From the NCBI GenBank assembly GCA_943737045.1, contig CALSFV010000207.1, positions 1,241,501-1,305,500 of the forward strand: a DNA stretch of 64,000 bases, given 5' to 3'. Shown here piece by piece: positions 48,801 to 62,600 of this stretch. The translations under genes were made by a program, and so were the position numbers. Each line of letters starts with the position of its first letter. Position 1 is the first letter of the stretch. The notes under the pieces were generated by a model. That model was not told where the DNA came from, did not search any database, and was given only the letters and a program-made list of their open reading frames with translations. This stretch comes from Parapristionchus giblindavisi. Its lineage: Eukaryota; Nematoda; Chromadorea; Rhabditida; Diplogasteridae.

Positions 48801-51800
48801 GTGCATTCAAGGCCTGCTTCTTTATTATTATCCCAATTTCGAGCAGCACTCATCATCGCGCACAGTGCATTCTCACGAGTAACATAATACTCCCGTTGTC
48901 CCGAATCACCTGTTCCCAGCAGTTCATATTGCAAAACAATCAGCGGAGGGAACAATATCAAGAGGCCGATGCCCCGAATCACCTGGTCACCCTGATTGCT
49001 GTTAGGAGGTCCTATCTATTCCCTACATGAGGATCAGGAGCCATCATCAGGATCTGTGGTCCAAGCTAATTTCAAAGCTCCAAGGATCCAAGCTAATTTG
49101 AAACGCTCCGCTCTGGCAACAGTCTCTCGTAGACAGAGAAAGCGAGAGAGCATTGCGAGAGCGGCGAGTCTCAAATTAACTCGGATGAGACGAATCTGCT
49201 CCATCATATTTCATGGCACGCAATACTAATTGGCCTCTTTTATGCCCGAAGAAGGAATCGCTTCACCTCCCAAGACACCATTTACTATAACCCGCCTGCT
49301 GCCCCAAATCACCAGGTCCCGCCAGTGTATTCAAGGGCCCAGACCAGGAACGCTACTTCTTTATTATTATCCCAATTTCAAAATCTAAACTATTACCGCG
49401 CACAGTGCCCACTCACAAGTAACATACTACTCCCGTTGCGCCGATTCACCTGGTCCCACTGTCAGAACCAATCCCCCCCCCCTTCCCAAATGATCTCCGA
49501 ATCATGCATCTGCTCTGTTCTTCTTATCGTCTCTGATTTCTTCTATTTCACTATAGCTCTTCTCAACATTTCAAATCTAGTATCGATTGATTGAATTCCC
49601 TCTCTAATGGTCTTCACCCTGACACCACTCACTAGTATTAGACAAAGCATGCGAGAGTGTGTTGCCAGAGCGGAGAGTTTCAGATTAGCTAATTAAACTA
49701 ATAAATTAAATTAATTAAAACAACGGTCGTACAAACATTGATGAATCTAATCCCTCATCATCTCTCATCGCATCCACTAGTAATTATTCCCATTTTATAC
49801 ACCACACTCGTCAATGATGAAATCACTTCACCTCCCAAGACACCATTTACTATAACCCGCCTGCTGCGCCAAATCACCAGGTCCCCCCGTGCATTCAAGG
49901 GCCCAGACAGGCAACGCTACTTATTTATTATTATCCCAATTTTCAACTACAATTATTATCGCGCACAGTCCTATCCCACAAGTAACATACTACTCCCGTT
50001 GCCCCGAATCACCTGGTCCCAGTGTCAGGACCAATCCTTCCCCCAATTGATCTCCGAATCATGAATCTCGTCTGTTCTTATTGCTCGCCTCTGATTCCTT
50101 CTTCCTCTTGTTCTCTAACCGTCTCTCGCATCCTCACTCTCACTCACTCTCTCTCTCTCCCTTTCTCTCTCTCTCGTATCTTCACACTCTCTCACTCTCC
50201 CTTCCACCGATTCATGCACCTACCAACTGGTAACAACTACACCACACGAGGCGGGAGTAGTAACTCCTTCTCTCCCTCTCCTTATTTCCTTCTACCTCTA
50301 CCTCTATCCTTCTCTCTCCACCTCCCTCTCTCCCCCCTTCACTTAACACATACCCTCAATCTACCCTTTTCCCATTCTATTCTATTCTACTCACGATCAA
50401 TCATTAATCCTCCCCACTTCTTAACTATTCCACCATTCGTCTGGAGAGATCAAAGATCAAAGATCAAAGTATGCTCGAAGATATAAAGGTAAAGGTACAT
50501 CCCGTTATTCAAGGCACGCGAACTCCTGCGGCAGATCGCCAGAGATAATTTTCCAAACGTTGTCAGGTTTTCAACAACAACAAAAAATCCCAAACTGCGG
50601 TCAGGCTTCCTAGTTTGCACTTTACTTTTCGACCATAGGTCGAAAAGTATGTTGCAAAGTACCAAGTCTGACCGCATTTTGAGCCAAATTTGCCAAAAAT
50701 CGAAAAACCTGGCCGGATTTTGAGCCAAAATTTCATAAAAATCAAAAAACCTGACCGGATTTTGAGCCAAACTTGCCAAAAATCGAAAAACCTGACCGCA
50801 TTTCGAAAACCGAGGAACATAGCTATTCGACCTATGTTTTCGACCTATGATATGATAACAAAACACCACAAATCAAATTCAAGCGAACATAAGTTTCTTG
50901 CACCCTCACACACCTAGTCAACCTTCTAACACAAACAATATCGATTCCTCGCTCAATCAATAAACCAATAAACCAATAAACCAACCAATCAATCAATCAA
51001 TAAACACTTACATCGAGCAGCAGTGCAGCCTGTCCCCAGGCGGCGTTGATCTCCGGCCAGTCTACCGGCACCTCGGACAGTCGGCCCAGCCGGAAGCCGT
51101 TGATCGTACCTGCCGATTATCGATTGATTTTTAGCCAATAAGACGCACACGCTATCTCGAAGGTATTACTAAATATTACCTTTTTGTTAAATAAATATTT
51201 ACTAATTATTACTAAACATTAGCACAGCTTAGGCTAGAGAAAGTAAACACGTTATATATTACTATCATGTCATCGATAAATTATTTTTCATTTATATACC
51301 AATTCAAGTCATTATAACCACCAAGTATATCTGACTTGTTGTAAAACTAATTGTACATGCCTAAATAAATAAATCGATAAAATCAATAAATCAATAACTA
51401 CCTATCGCTGATCTCGAGGCAAGTGCCGGATGGTACGATGAAGAAGTGGTGGCCATCTTGGACGGCGGTCCCGGATCCACGTCGATCTCGAAGGCGAGTC
51501 CTGCATGGAAGAGAACTTGGAATGGGGAATACGGTAGGGAACACGAAAATCAATCGATATTCCCTGATTACAGTAATTAACAAAGATCAATTTTGCAAAA
51601 AAAAAAGATAAATAAACCACCGTAACCAAATTCACCCCACCGTAGCGGTATTCAGTTCACGATCAATCGTTCGCTACGGAACTCTAGCTGCAGTACTCTG
51701 GCTACCGTAACCCCAATCTACCGTACCGTAACCTTAATCTACCGTACCATAACCTTAATCTACCGTACCGTAACATTAATCTACCGTAACCTCAACCGTA

Positions 51801-53385
51801 CCGTACCTAGCACGCTGGTGCTGGAGAGCTTGCGCAGCTGCGTCTCCGCGTAGCGTATCTCCATGTTGAGGGCGCGCGTCTCATCGTCCGTCCGCACAAC
51901 TGCGCTGAAAGGAAATCAATCGATAATTACGAAAATCAATCGATAATTACAAAAAGCAATCGATAATTCATTCATCATGGTAACCCAACTGACCCTGTTT
52001 GGTATTTTTCACAAATACACAAGTGCAAAAAAACTAGAACAAAGACACGCTGCTTAAAGGCACCCGCTGGGTAACCAGGTGATTCGGGGCATCAGGCAGG
52101 CTATAGTAAACACTATAGTGCAGGGTGAAGCAATTTCTTTTCGCCCCTGGTACAACTCTATTGGATACGATGAGAGAGATGGATCATGCGGCATTGAAAT
52201 CTTGGAAATCTAGATGGAAAAGTGAAAAGTAGTGTTAATTTTGTGATTGTAAAAGTAGTTCGAAAAGTAGTAGTAATCCAACAGTCGCGTAAAGGGAACT
52301 TAATGTAAGAGTTTGTCAATTACGAAGCTATGCTACTTTTCACTTTTCCATCTACTCACAGAGAAAATTCTCTTACAATATGTTCTGTTTTAAGAAAGTG
52401 AATTCTTATAACAGAATATCAGAAATTGAATTTCTTACTTTTCAAGAGGATTTTTCGGTGATAGTTCTTATAATTGAGAAAATGAAAAGTAAGAAATTAT
52501 AAATTTAAGTAAATTTTCTGTGTGAGTACTTTTCAAAGATTTTCACACCACATAATACTCACGCATGCTGATCCCTGAGTGCCCGCCACTGCTCCTCCTC
52601 CTGCGCGGTGGTCACCTCGAGGGCGCGCTTCTCCGCCAGCAGCTCACGGTCAACCTGTATTTATTTAATTATTTATTTAATTAATTAATTATTTATTTAT
52701 TTATTCACTCACATGGAAAGGAATACATCCTTGATAAATCTCCCAAAAAAAGGAATACAAACACTTCAAAATCAACGGCAGATATATAATAGGCCTATAT
52801 AGCCAGAGTCAGGAACACGAACCCGCCGGGTGCCCCGAAGACTCGCACATCCTCCCTCCAAACTACACACTAGCATTCAGAAAAGAACGCTAACTAAGAA
52901 ATTATTTTAAAAATTACTAAGACTATTATAAGAAATTTTTTAAAAAAAAAGGAGGAGAAAACTCTCCTAGTTTTACCCACTCTCTCGCTTTTTTCATTCC
53001 TTTTCGCTACACAGATCAAACAAAACAAGCACCCAATACAACTCGCACTATTTATTAATCACTTGTTGTCACATTTATTCAATGTATGATAAATTAAATT
53101 TAATTTAATTTAAATTAAATTAAATTAAATTAACCCACCCTCTCCTCCTCCGCGACCAGCGCCCGAAACTCCGCGATCAAGTCCGCCTCCTCTCGCTGCA
53201 ATAACATAAATAAATGAATATTTTTTAAAAAAAATTTTAATAAATAAAGTATAATTTACAAAAAAACAGCAACAAAAATTCATCACTCATTGGGTCCGAG
53301 TAGGCAACGTCTAAGACCTACATACGTCAGGCATATCAATCGATAAACAAATAACAAATAAAAAAATACAAATCTAAAATCAGTG

Positions 53386-53434
<49 letters not shown>

Positions 53435-54178
53435 CCTCCAGGCTAGACATCGGCGGTCCAGAGTCTGGACTCCAGACATCCTCCCTCCTACGTCACACCC
53501 ATCACTACTACCTACACCCATAGGTCGAATAGCTAGGTTATAGGTTTTCAAAATCCGGTCAGGTTTTTGTATTTTTGTGAAACTTTGGCTCAAAATCCGG
53601 TCAGGCTTGGTACTTTGTAACATACTTTTCGACCTATGCCTACAGTGTCGCGACAACGATTCGAGACTGATTGAAAGAGAACACTGACGCACAGAGCACG
53701 TGGTTCTGGGTCTCCATCGGACGGAGGGGGAGGGAAGGAGGGGGGATAGGGAGGGAGGAGAGAGAGATGGAGAGAGAGAGAGAGGAATAGGGAGAGAGAC
53801 AGAGAGGGAGACAAAGAGAGGGAGGGAGGGAGGACAGATGAGTGAGACGGTCGAGTTGTCTCCAGGCGGGTTCATGTTCGAGACTCTGCCTAAACTGCTT
53901 AGTGTCCATTGCGCGAGCAATACCTGTCGTTTTGTGTATTGCCCAATAATCTTCTTGAAATGTAGAAATTTATCACCGTGAGAGAGGGAGAGAGAGGGGA
54001 GAGAGAGAGGATAGAAGAACGGGGGATCAGCAACAAAACACCCCGATCGCTCGCAGGGCCACGTCAAAGATGATCAGAGGGAGGGAGAGACAAGGGGGGG
54101 GGGGGGAGAGAGAGAGATGAGAACACCCTTATCCCTATTCTTCTTCTTTTCTTTCCTCCTCCTCTTCTTACTCCCCCC

Positions 54179-54233
<55 letters not shown>

Positions 54234-57200
54234 TCCTCTCACCGTCTACTGATCGTGAAAAAGTGAAAAACACACCAATTTCAAGATACACACACACACA
54301 CACACACAGTGCACGCACTTTCTCCAGCCATCGCCAGATCAATATGTATTAGGCACTGTAAAAGAGGGTAGAAAGAAAGGAACGCAAAACAGTCAGTCAA
54401 ACAGTCAAAGAGGGTACTAGAATCCATTTTCTACCCTTATACATATAGGGTGATGTAAACAATAAATTGTGGCAAACTTGTGCTTTTTGCAGGTGCGTGA
54501 CAAGGATTGACAACTTTATCGCACCCAATTGCAGTCAGACATCAAATTTAATACAGATTGTTGTCAATGTGTCTAATAAATATTTGTGGTTGCAATTAAT
54601 GAATGAACTGTTGACAGACAAGAAAAATGAGGATGATACAAGTCATGACCAGAGAAATGTGCTTCTTTCTAGTCAGACAACAAAAAATCTTCTTTTTGAT
54701 GTCAATCGATTCTTGCCTTCTCATTGACATTAAAACGAATATTTTTTGTCGTCTGAATAGAAAGAAGCACATTTCTCTAGTCATTCCATTTTTTGGTGCA
54801 TTTTCACATCCTCATAATAATGAGGAGATAGTTCATTAGTCAAAGCGGCGCACCTCAGACAGGTTTGGTGACACGGCGGAGAGTGTGACAGAGAGAATCA
54901 TTTGATGCCATCTCGCACGCACACCCTCTCTAATGCAGCCCACCAAACCCGCCTGGCATCCGCCTCGCCCTCTTTATAAGTTGGAAAACGTGATTAGCCA
55001 TTCATTGTTGCCGCGCTATTACAGAGGCTGAACTAATGTTTTCTGACATGTATCATCCTCAGTTTTCTTGTCTGTCTACAAAATAGCCACTATCTGTTGC
55101 CACATTTATTTATTTCATACATTGACTACAATCGTTCTACTTTTTGAAGTCTGACAACAAATTTCTCCGATAAAGTTGTCAATCGTTTGCCGTTGTCACA
55201 CACCTGCAAAAAGCACAAGTTTGCCAAAATTTATTGTTTACATCGCCCTATATCATTATATTTGCTGGAATAAATAAAAAAATAGATAGATAGATAGAAG
55301 AGTGTAAGAAAGCAAGCAAGGAATACGACGGCAGAACAACAACAACACGCTACTAGATATCAGCATTTTCACGACAACATCAATCATCTCAAACATACTA
55401 GGCGCTATAGCCCGGGTCAGGAACACGAACCCGCCGGGTCTGGACAACTCAACCTCTCTCTCTCTCTCTCCATCTCCATCTCCATCTCTTCCGCCCACCC
55501 TCTCTCTCCCCTACGAAAAGAAAAAAAATACACACCAAAAACACGGTGATAAATCTCAACATTTCAACATGATCACAAGAGGAGGATTAAAGGCAATACA
55601 CCACGCCGACCGATTGCTCGCGCACTCGACCCTACACAGCATAGGCAGAGTCAGGAACACGAACCCGCCGGGTCTCTGGCCAACTCAACCGTTTCTCTCA
55701 TCTCTCATCTCTTTCTCTCCCTCTTCTCTCTCTCTCCCTCTTCTCTCTCTCTCTCTCTCTTCCCTCCCCCTCTCTCTCTCCCCCACGAAAAGAAAAAAAT
55801 ACACACCAAAAACACGGTGATAAAACTCTCCACTTCAAGAAGATCACAAGAGGATTATTGGCAATACTCGAAAAAGACGCACAATTTATTACTCGAGCAC
55901 TCGACACTACACAGTATAGGCAGAGCAAGGAACACGAACCCGCCGGGTCTGGCCAACTCAACCGTTTCTCTCTCTCTCCCTCTCCCTCTCTCAATTCCCT
56001 TCCCTACACAATACACGTGGACACCTCTCACTTCCTATCTAGATCCTCTACGTTCACACCGTTCACAAACCATATACGATACAATACGAGAAAGATTACG
56101 ATAGTGTGGATACCGTTCCAGTTTTACCCTTTAACCACTTTTTATCATAAGACAGGTGAAAGGATCCGTGATAAAAAGATGATCCATTTTCTTCAGTAAT
56201 CACTGAGCGATCAGAACGATCTTTGATCTTTGATGTACTACTCGAGATAAAGAGGAAACAGCCAAAGAAGGATCAGCAAGTGGAGTGGATGGCAATAGAA
56301 ATATCACAGAAAAGGAGAAAAACTGGGAGTAGGGGCAATGATGCAGCAATTAACCTAGCTATTCGACCCATGGTGTGGATACCGCTCCAGTTTTTTACAT
56401 CTTAAACATTTTTTACCAAGATAAGTTCGAGATAACACTATGCATTGCAGCACACTCGACATTGGACTGTATAGAGCGAGTCAGAAACGCGAACCCGCCT
56501 GGTCAAGAGAACATTACCTCCATACATTTTCGGTGCCCTCACCGAATTAGTTTTATATAATGGGTCGACTTAGAAAAAAACGGTTATTTTTCGCTTAAAT
56601 TGTAATCTTTCACATAAAAATGAGCTTTATATAGTGGGTCGTCCGTGAAAATGAGCCGTATATAGTGGGTCAATCCTCACTCTGTGAGGGTATGAAAATG
56701 TATGATTACCTCTCTATCTACCTCTCCGTCTCTCTCTTCTAAACACACGTGGACATTTCTCATAGTCAGTTCCTCTCAAGAACCCCTCTCCCGCTCTCAC
56801 CGTTCACAAACCACACAAGACTACCGTAGTCTGAATACCGTACTACTACTCCACGTATATGTGATTCTATCGTCCATTTAGCTATTTTTTTCTAGCTATA
56901 TCGACCCACTATATGAAAAAAAACCGAAAATGTACCATCTACACTACCTGCCTAATCTCCAATTCTGTATCTATCATAAAACACACACTCCCTCCTTTCC
57001 TCCTAGCTCCCCCCCCCCCATCTCGTTAGACGATGTGGTGTGCAGGGTGGGGGTGTCGTGACCAATCCGTGCCGGCTAGATAGAGGACGGACGAGTGTGT
57101 GCAAGAGATGCGAAAGAGATACGACAGAGAGAGAGAGAGTGATGGAGAGCAAAGTGATCAACGAACAGATAAATAGACCCAGACAGACAGACATATAGAA

Positions 57201-57663
57201 TGACAGACAGAGACATATTGACAGCCAGACATATTGACTGACTGACAGAGACAGAGAGACGCAGACAGACAGACATTTTGAAAGACATATAGAATGACAG
57301 ACCTATAAATACACACATAGCTAAACATGAATAATGCAACGATGCAGCGGAATGCACCCCAAACATGCTAGAAATTACGCAAAACACACTCTCAGAACAC
57401 AGCCCCGAGAGTGAGTTCAACCCCGTCAAGCGCACAATGCAAAAAAAAAGATTCGTCAACAGACAACGTCAACAAACGATACAATAAACCACTGCACCAA
57501 AGATCAAGCTCCACTGTCACGATACAATACAGTAAAGTCTGAATATAGCACCCACCACAACCCCTTCAGACACAAATTTCATCAATGAGTGAAACTCAAA
57601 CGAACAGGGGGTAGGGTGAGGTACAAGGTATAGACAGACTGAACGATTGGGAGTGCAGACTCT

Positions 57664-57721
<58 letters not shown>

Positions 57722-57953
57722 TTCAAGTCCCTCCACCCCCCCACCTCTAGTTGACCAACAACCTCGCTCTCTCACAAGTCCTTCTTTTCAAAAGACAGAG
57801 AACCCCCGTCCCGTTTGGCGCTAGAGAGTACACGGAACGGAGAGAGTGCCAGGCAACGAGAGAGTAAGAGTGCACGACGAGTGTTGCAGGGGCGAGAGTA
57901 CGTAGACGGTTAGAGCGTGGTCAGTGGATTTTACGCTGGGAATGAGACAAACC

Positions 57954-57996
<43 letters not shown>

Positions 57997-58046
57997 GGAG
58001 AGAGAGAGAAAGGAACGAATTCGAACGTTAGTGGAGAGTCTACTGT

Positions 58047-58092
<46 letters not shown>

Positions 58093-58214
58093 CTCCTCCT
58101 CCTCTCTCTCTCCGTCTACATCTCCCTCTCCCTATTCCTCTCCCATAGTAGTAGATAGAAATGAGCGAACTGCGATGAAGGAACGGTGAGAAGCGATAGC
58201 AAGGAGAGGGGAGG

Positions 58215-58284
<70 letters not shown>

Positions 58285-58351
58285 GGGGGGGGGGGGGGAG
58301 AGAGAAGGAGATAGAGAAAGAAGAGAGAGAAAGGAGGAGAAGGAGGGAGTA

Positions 58352-58407
<56 letters not shown>

Positions 58408-59423
58408 GAGGGAAAGAGAGAGAGAGAAAGAGAGAGAAGGAGAGAGAGAGGACGGAATGAGACGGACAAAAGCCGGTCAGACCACACCATCACACACATC
58501 ACCATTCCCCTCCCCATAGTAGTGTTCGTTCTCGTCCATATCTTATTCTCTTCTTCTTCTTCTTCTTCTTCTTCTTCTCCTCTCTCATACAAACATAGGA
58601 ACGATGCTATTTAAAAGACAATCCAACAATAAAACAAAGCAAAGGTAAATTAAGCAATTTCAGTTACACAAGGCACAAAAAGTCCTGCGGAAGATCACTG
58701 CTAGGATCAATTGATCTCTCACCTTCCCCCCATCCCCATCCACCTCTCTTTTAATAATTTTTATTCTCTCACATATTTTTTCTTGCACTCGAACACTTTG
58801 TACTTGTTGAAACACCTTTGCGGTGTACGATAAATAAATAAATAAATAAATAGGCTAGTGATATTCCAAGACCGATTCACAGCCGCACAGCATCACTTTC
58901 TGAATCAAAAACCCACCCTATTTCGAGAATCGATCCAGTATTTAAAAATAAACGGCGAAGGCGCCGAAAATGACTGGTTCCACAGCAGGACAGTCAGAAT
59001 GGATCATAGATGGGCACGCTGGGGGGGGGGGGGGGGAGGGGAGGCTGTGCGTACACCGGGGAATTGTAGGGCAAGGCTATGCGCATGGCCATTTTTTCAG
59101 CAGATTTGACTGGAAATTTTCCAATTTTTGCGAAGCAGGGCTATGCGCAAGGCGCCCCACAAGGGAAGGCAAGGCTGTGCGCAAAAGGAATTCGTTTTCA
59201 CGCGCCCACCTATGGAATGGATGATACTCGCTCTCCCCGTCTGCAGCAGCCATGAGGCCCGCAACTCCTACCCATCACGATGATTACTATCGCGTCTCCC
59301 GAAATACATAACCCACATAGCGAACAATGTACAGGCAACAACCTTCAGGGACCTTCAGTCAATTGGAGGGAAAATGAAGATTCATGGAGACGGACAGACA
59401 GGTAGACGCAGAGAGGCATACAT

Positions 59424-59466
<43 letters not shown>

Positions 59467-59619
59467 GAGAGAGAAATAGGGATAGAGAGAGAGAGAAATA
59501 GGGATAGAGAGAGAGAGAAATAGGGATAGAGAGAGAGAAGGAGAAATAGGGATAGACAGACATCCCTGATCCCCTGGAGAATCACTACCCATATCACTGT
59601 CAATTTGCAATTATTTTCA

Positions 59620-59652
<33 letters not shown>

Positions 59653-62600
59653 ACAGATAGACAGATAGATATAAGTAGACAGTTATACATACCTATAGAT
59701 GACACTGAGACAATTAGCGAGCCAAAAGGCAATCAAGGTAACAGGGTAATATAGGATAATTAGTGGCCGTAGAGACAGGATGCTGAGACCCTCTACTAGA
59801 GAAGGGTGGTGGTATATCCAAAACTACTACGATAATAGACAATCTAGACATAAGCAAGATTTGCATAGGCTACTAATGATTTGCATAATATTTAGGAATT
59901 AGCATTTTTAGTGTATTTTAACCAGGAGCGTGATTAAAAAAGCGATGAAAACATGGAGACCAGGATAGCGTGACTTGAGTACTTTTAGGGTATATGAATC
60001 CGTCAACAGAGGTATTCGCATTGTGTGTCAGACACATTGATAAAACATCATGACTACTCAGTGAAACCGGAGATCACAGGGTTTCAATACCACTTTTTTC
60101 GCTGCTCGAAAAAAGCGTCCTCAAACCAATCAGACTTCAAACGAATACGCGGCTCCCAATCGTTAATACACACTAATTTAGAAATCGACGAAATAGAAAT
60201 TTAGAAATTTAGATATAATTTAGAAATCTCATTTAGAAATGTTTCATGATCCACCACTGACTCATTCCTTCCCCTTCCGAACATCACTGACTCACCGTGT
60301 CATAAAATGAACCCACCATCAAAGGATGCGATGAGAGGACCGGGGAAATAAACAAGGAAGGGAAGTCATCGTCGGGAGGGGTAAACATAAAGGTACATCC
60401 CGTTAGTCAAGGCAAGCAGAGTTCTGCGAGAGATCACTACTAGCCCAGTGATAATTCAAGTCCAATACAGTCCGGAATGCCTAATCTCTTCTTCGGACCT
60501 ACTTTACGACCTTTACCTTACTTTATGGAAGGGGGCGGGGCGGATACAATTACCAGTGCAGTCCATACATTTTCGGTGCCCTCACCGAATTATTTTTATA
60601 TAGTGGGTAGATTTAGAAAAAGCGTTATTTTTCAATTAAATTGTGATCTTTCACATAAAAATGAGCTTTATATAGTGGGTCGACCCTGAAAATGAGCCGT
60701 ATATAGTGGATAAATCCTCACACTATGAGGGTATGAAAATGTATGGTACAGTCTAGGAGAACATAACACCTAAATGTGGACATGGCGCAACAATGACAAA
60801 AAACGCGTACGGTAAATTTAGATGATTACTGTATATCTTCATTTCTCTCTCTCTCCAATACGAAGACTGACTGCTTCATCCGACAACTATTACTAGTAAA
60901 GCTAAAAGGTAATGGTAAACCCCAGTTACTCCCTTTGGGAAATCAAAAAAAACTGCTACGCCAGTGATACGATTACTAGTGGGTATGAGTAAAATTTGTG
61001 AAAGAATGAATGAAGAAAGAATGGCACAGCAGATAGAAGAACAAAACGAAAGAGAATGGGCAGAGAAAGAAAAGAAAAAAAAGAAAGACTCTCTCCTCGT
61101 TATAGTACAACCTCAGGCAGGCAAAAGAGATAAAGTACAGCAGTAGACAGAGAGTTCAGTCAACACTCATGACTCGAACAGAGCGAAAGACAACTGGCCC
61201 TCCAGACGGTTAGAGAAGCGAGCAGAGAGAGCACGGCAAGATGAGAGAGTGCAGAGATAAATTCGGATAGACAATGGCGAGAGAGCACGTAAAGGTGAGA
61301 GAGTACAGGCATGAATTCTGACGATGGAACGGAGAGAATGCACGAAGAAGAAGAAAGAACAAGGTGAGGACTACTGAATACCGTTCACCGGTGTGTAATA
61401 AGGTGGCAAAATCACGACAAGAAAAGAAACGAAAAGGTGGATGGCATACGTGGGCAGCTATTGTCGCTGGAGAATAAAATCGGGTGGGCCGGATGCAAAA
61501 ATCGGCTAGATGGGACGCAAAAATATCATTTTTGTGCGAATTTTGACTAAATCGTTTTCATTTTTGAGTAAATTTTGCCAAAATCGGGTGGGTCGGGTGC
61601 CAAAATCGGGTGGGTTTTGCCGCTAGCGACAATGCCGCCCACGTGTGGTGGATGGTCAGAGAGTGTGTAAAACGAGGAGTTTTCTTCGCGTTTCATTTCA
61701 TTTCATAACTTTTGAACAGAGCAAAAAAAGGCATGAGTCAGAGACACAAAAAAGACGGCAATAATGAGAGATCAGAAAGATGCGAAGCTTTGTCCATCTC
61801 CATTAGGATTACACTACTAATACAGGACAGCGGAAAATAGTCCATTCCATTTTCGAAAAACCCTAATTTTACGACCATGTGTGACGCGCAAACATCAACA
61901 ACACCTGCCCCCCCCCCCCCCCACACACACAATGTTGCGAAACATTGCTCCCTCCTTATAAGCTGACAATGAGAACAGAGAGCATATGCATAAAAGGTGC
62001 GCATGAGTAACAGTGATTAGAGACACAGTATGTAAAGATCTGATCAAAAGTTGCGAAAAGAAAAGAAAAACAGAAAAAACTCTCCTCATTTCACACACAC
62101 TCTCGCCTCTTTCTTTCTTTTCTTTTCGTAGATGCTGAACAGCACATAGTTAGACACAATATCACAATAGCTTAGCACAGATGAGCGCAAGGGACGAGAG
62201 AGGCAAGAAGATAAGAGAGACGTCAGACGGTCAGACGATCAGATAAGACCGATCACCCTACTTACAAGCTACGATAGAAAGTAATACAAAACAGAGTTCA
62301 AACTACACAAAGCAAAGATCAAACTATAAAGAGCAAAGATCAAACTATAAAGAGCAAAGATCAAATTACACATGGCAAAGACTCACTTTGAGTTTGTCGA
62401 TCTGCGACTTGTAGTCGGAAATGTCCGTGTTGGAGTGTTTAGCTCTGGAAGCGTGGTCTTCGTTAAGTGCTTAGAAATACTTAGCATACATTTTCAAACT
62501 CTCTTATGACTTATTGTCAGGATTGACCCAGTACATAATAGTCATTTTTATGCGAAAATTTACAATTTAATCGAAAAAATAACGATTTTTTCTTAACCCA

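Larger units (their letters stand above)
53196..62386. other. Giant bec-1 intron (9.2 kb) rich in mobile-element debris
   Basis: Lies between coiled-coil exons. It contains a CATAGGTCGAA element, at least six long (CT)n/(GA)n tracts, a fold-back element (54444-55253), a tandem duplication (55320-56000), two CATACATTTTC elements, the second AAGGCTATGCGCA repeat and a CATACGTGGGC MITE. No exon or nested gene recognised; the open frames all run through dinucleotide repeats or repeat units. Confidence 0.6.

Noticed and set aside
48590..48982. 130-codon minus frame with poly-Ile
   Set aside because: Only the last part is a genuine bec-1 exon (48709-48594); the rest is the (TAA)n microsatellite.
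51402..51635. Frame with [15 protein letters not shown] resembling the Beclin HIW..SG strand
   Set aside because: It does not keep phase with the flanking exons; the other frame fits both sides and also matches Beclin at its start.
53336..54067. 243-codon minus open frame, longest in the window
   Set aside because: Composed of a (GA)n tract, a CATAGGTCGAA element and Ser/Leu/Pro-rich CT-repeat translation; no protein family.
58116..58592. 158-codon minus frame
   Set aside because: Pure translation of (CT)n/(GA)n repeats (Ser-Leu and Glu/Arg runs).
60964..61146. 60-codon charged frame ([14 protein letters not shown])
   Set aside because: Lies in purine-rich intronic DNA of bec-1, wrong strand, no domain or conservation evidence.
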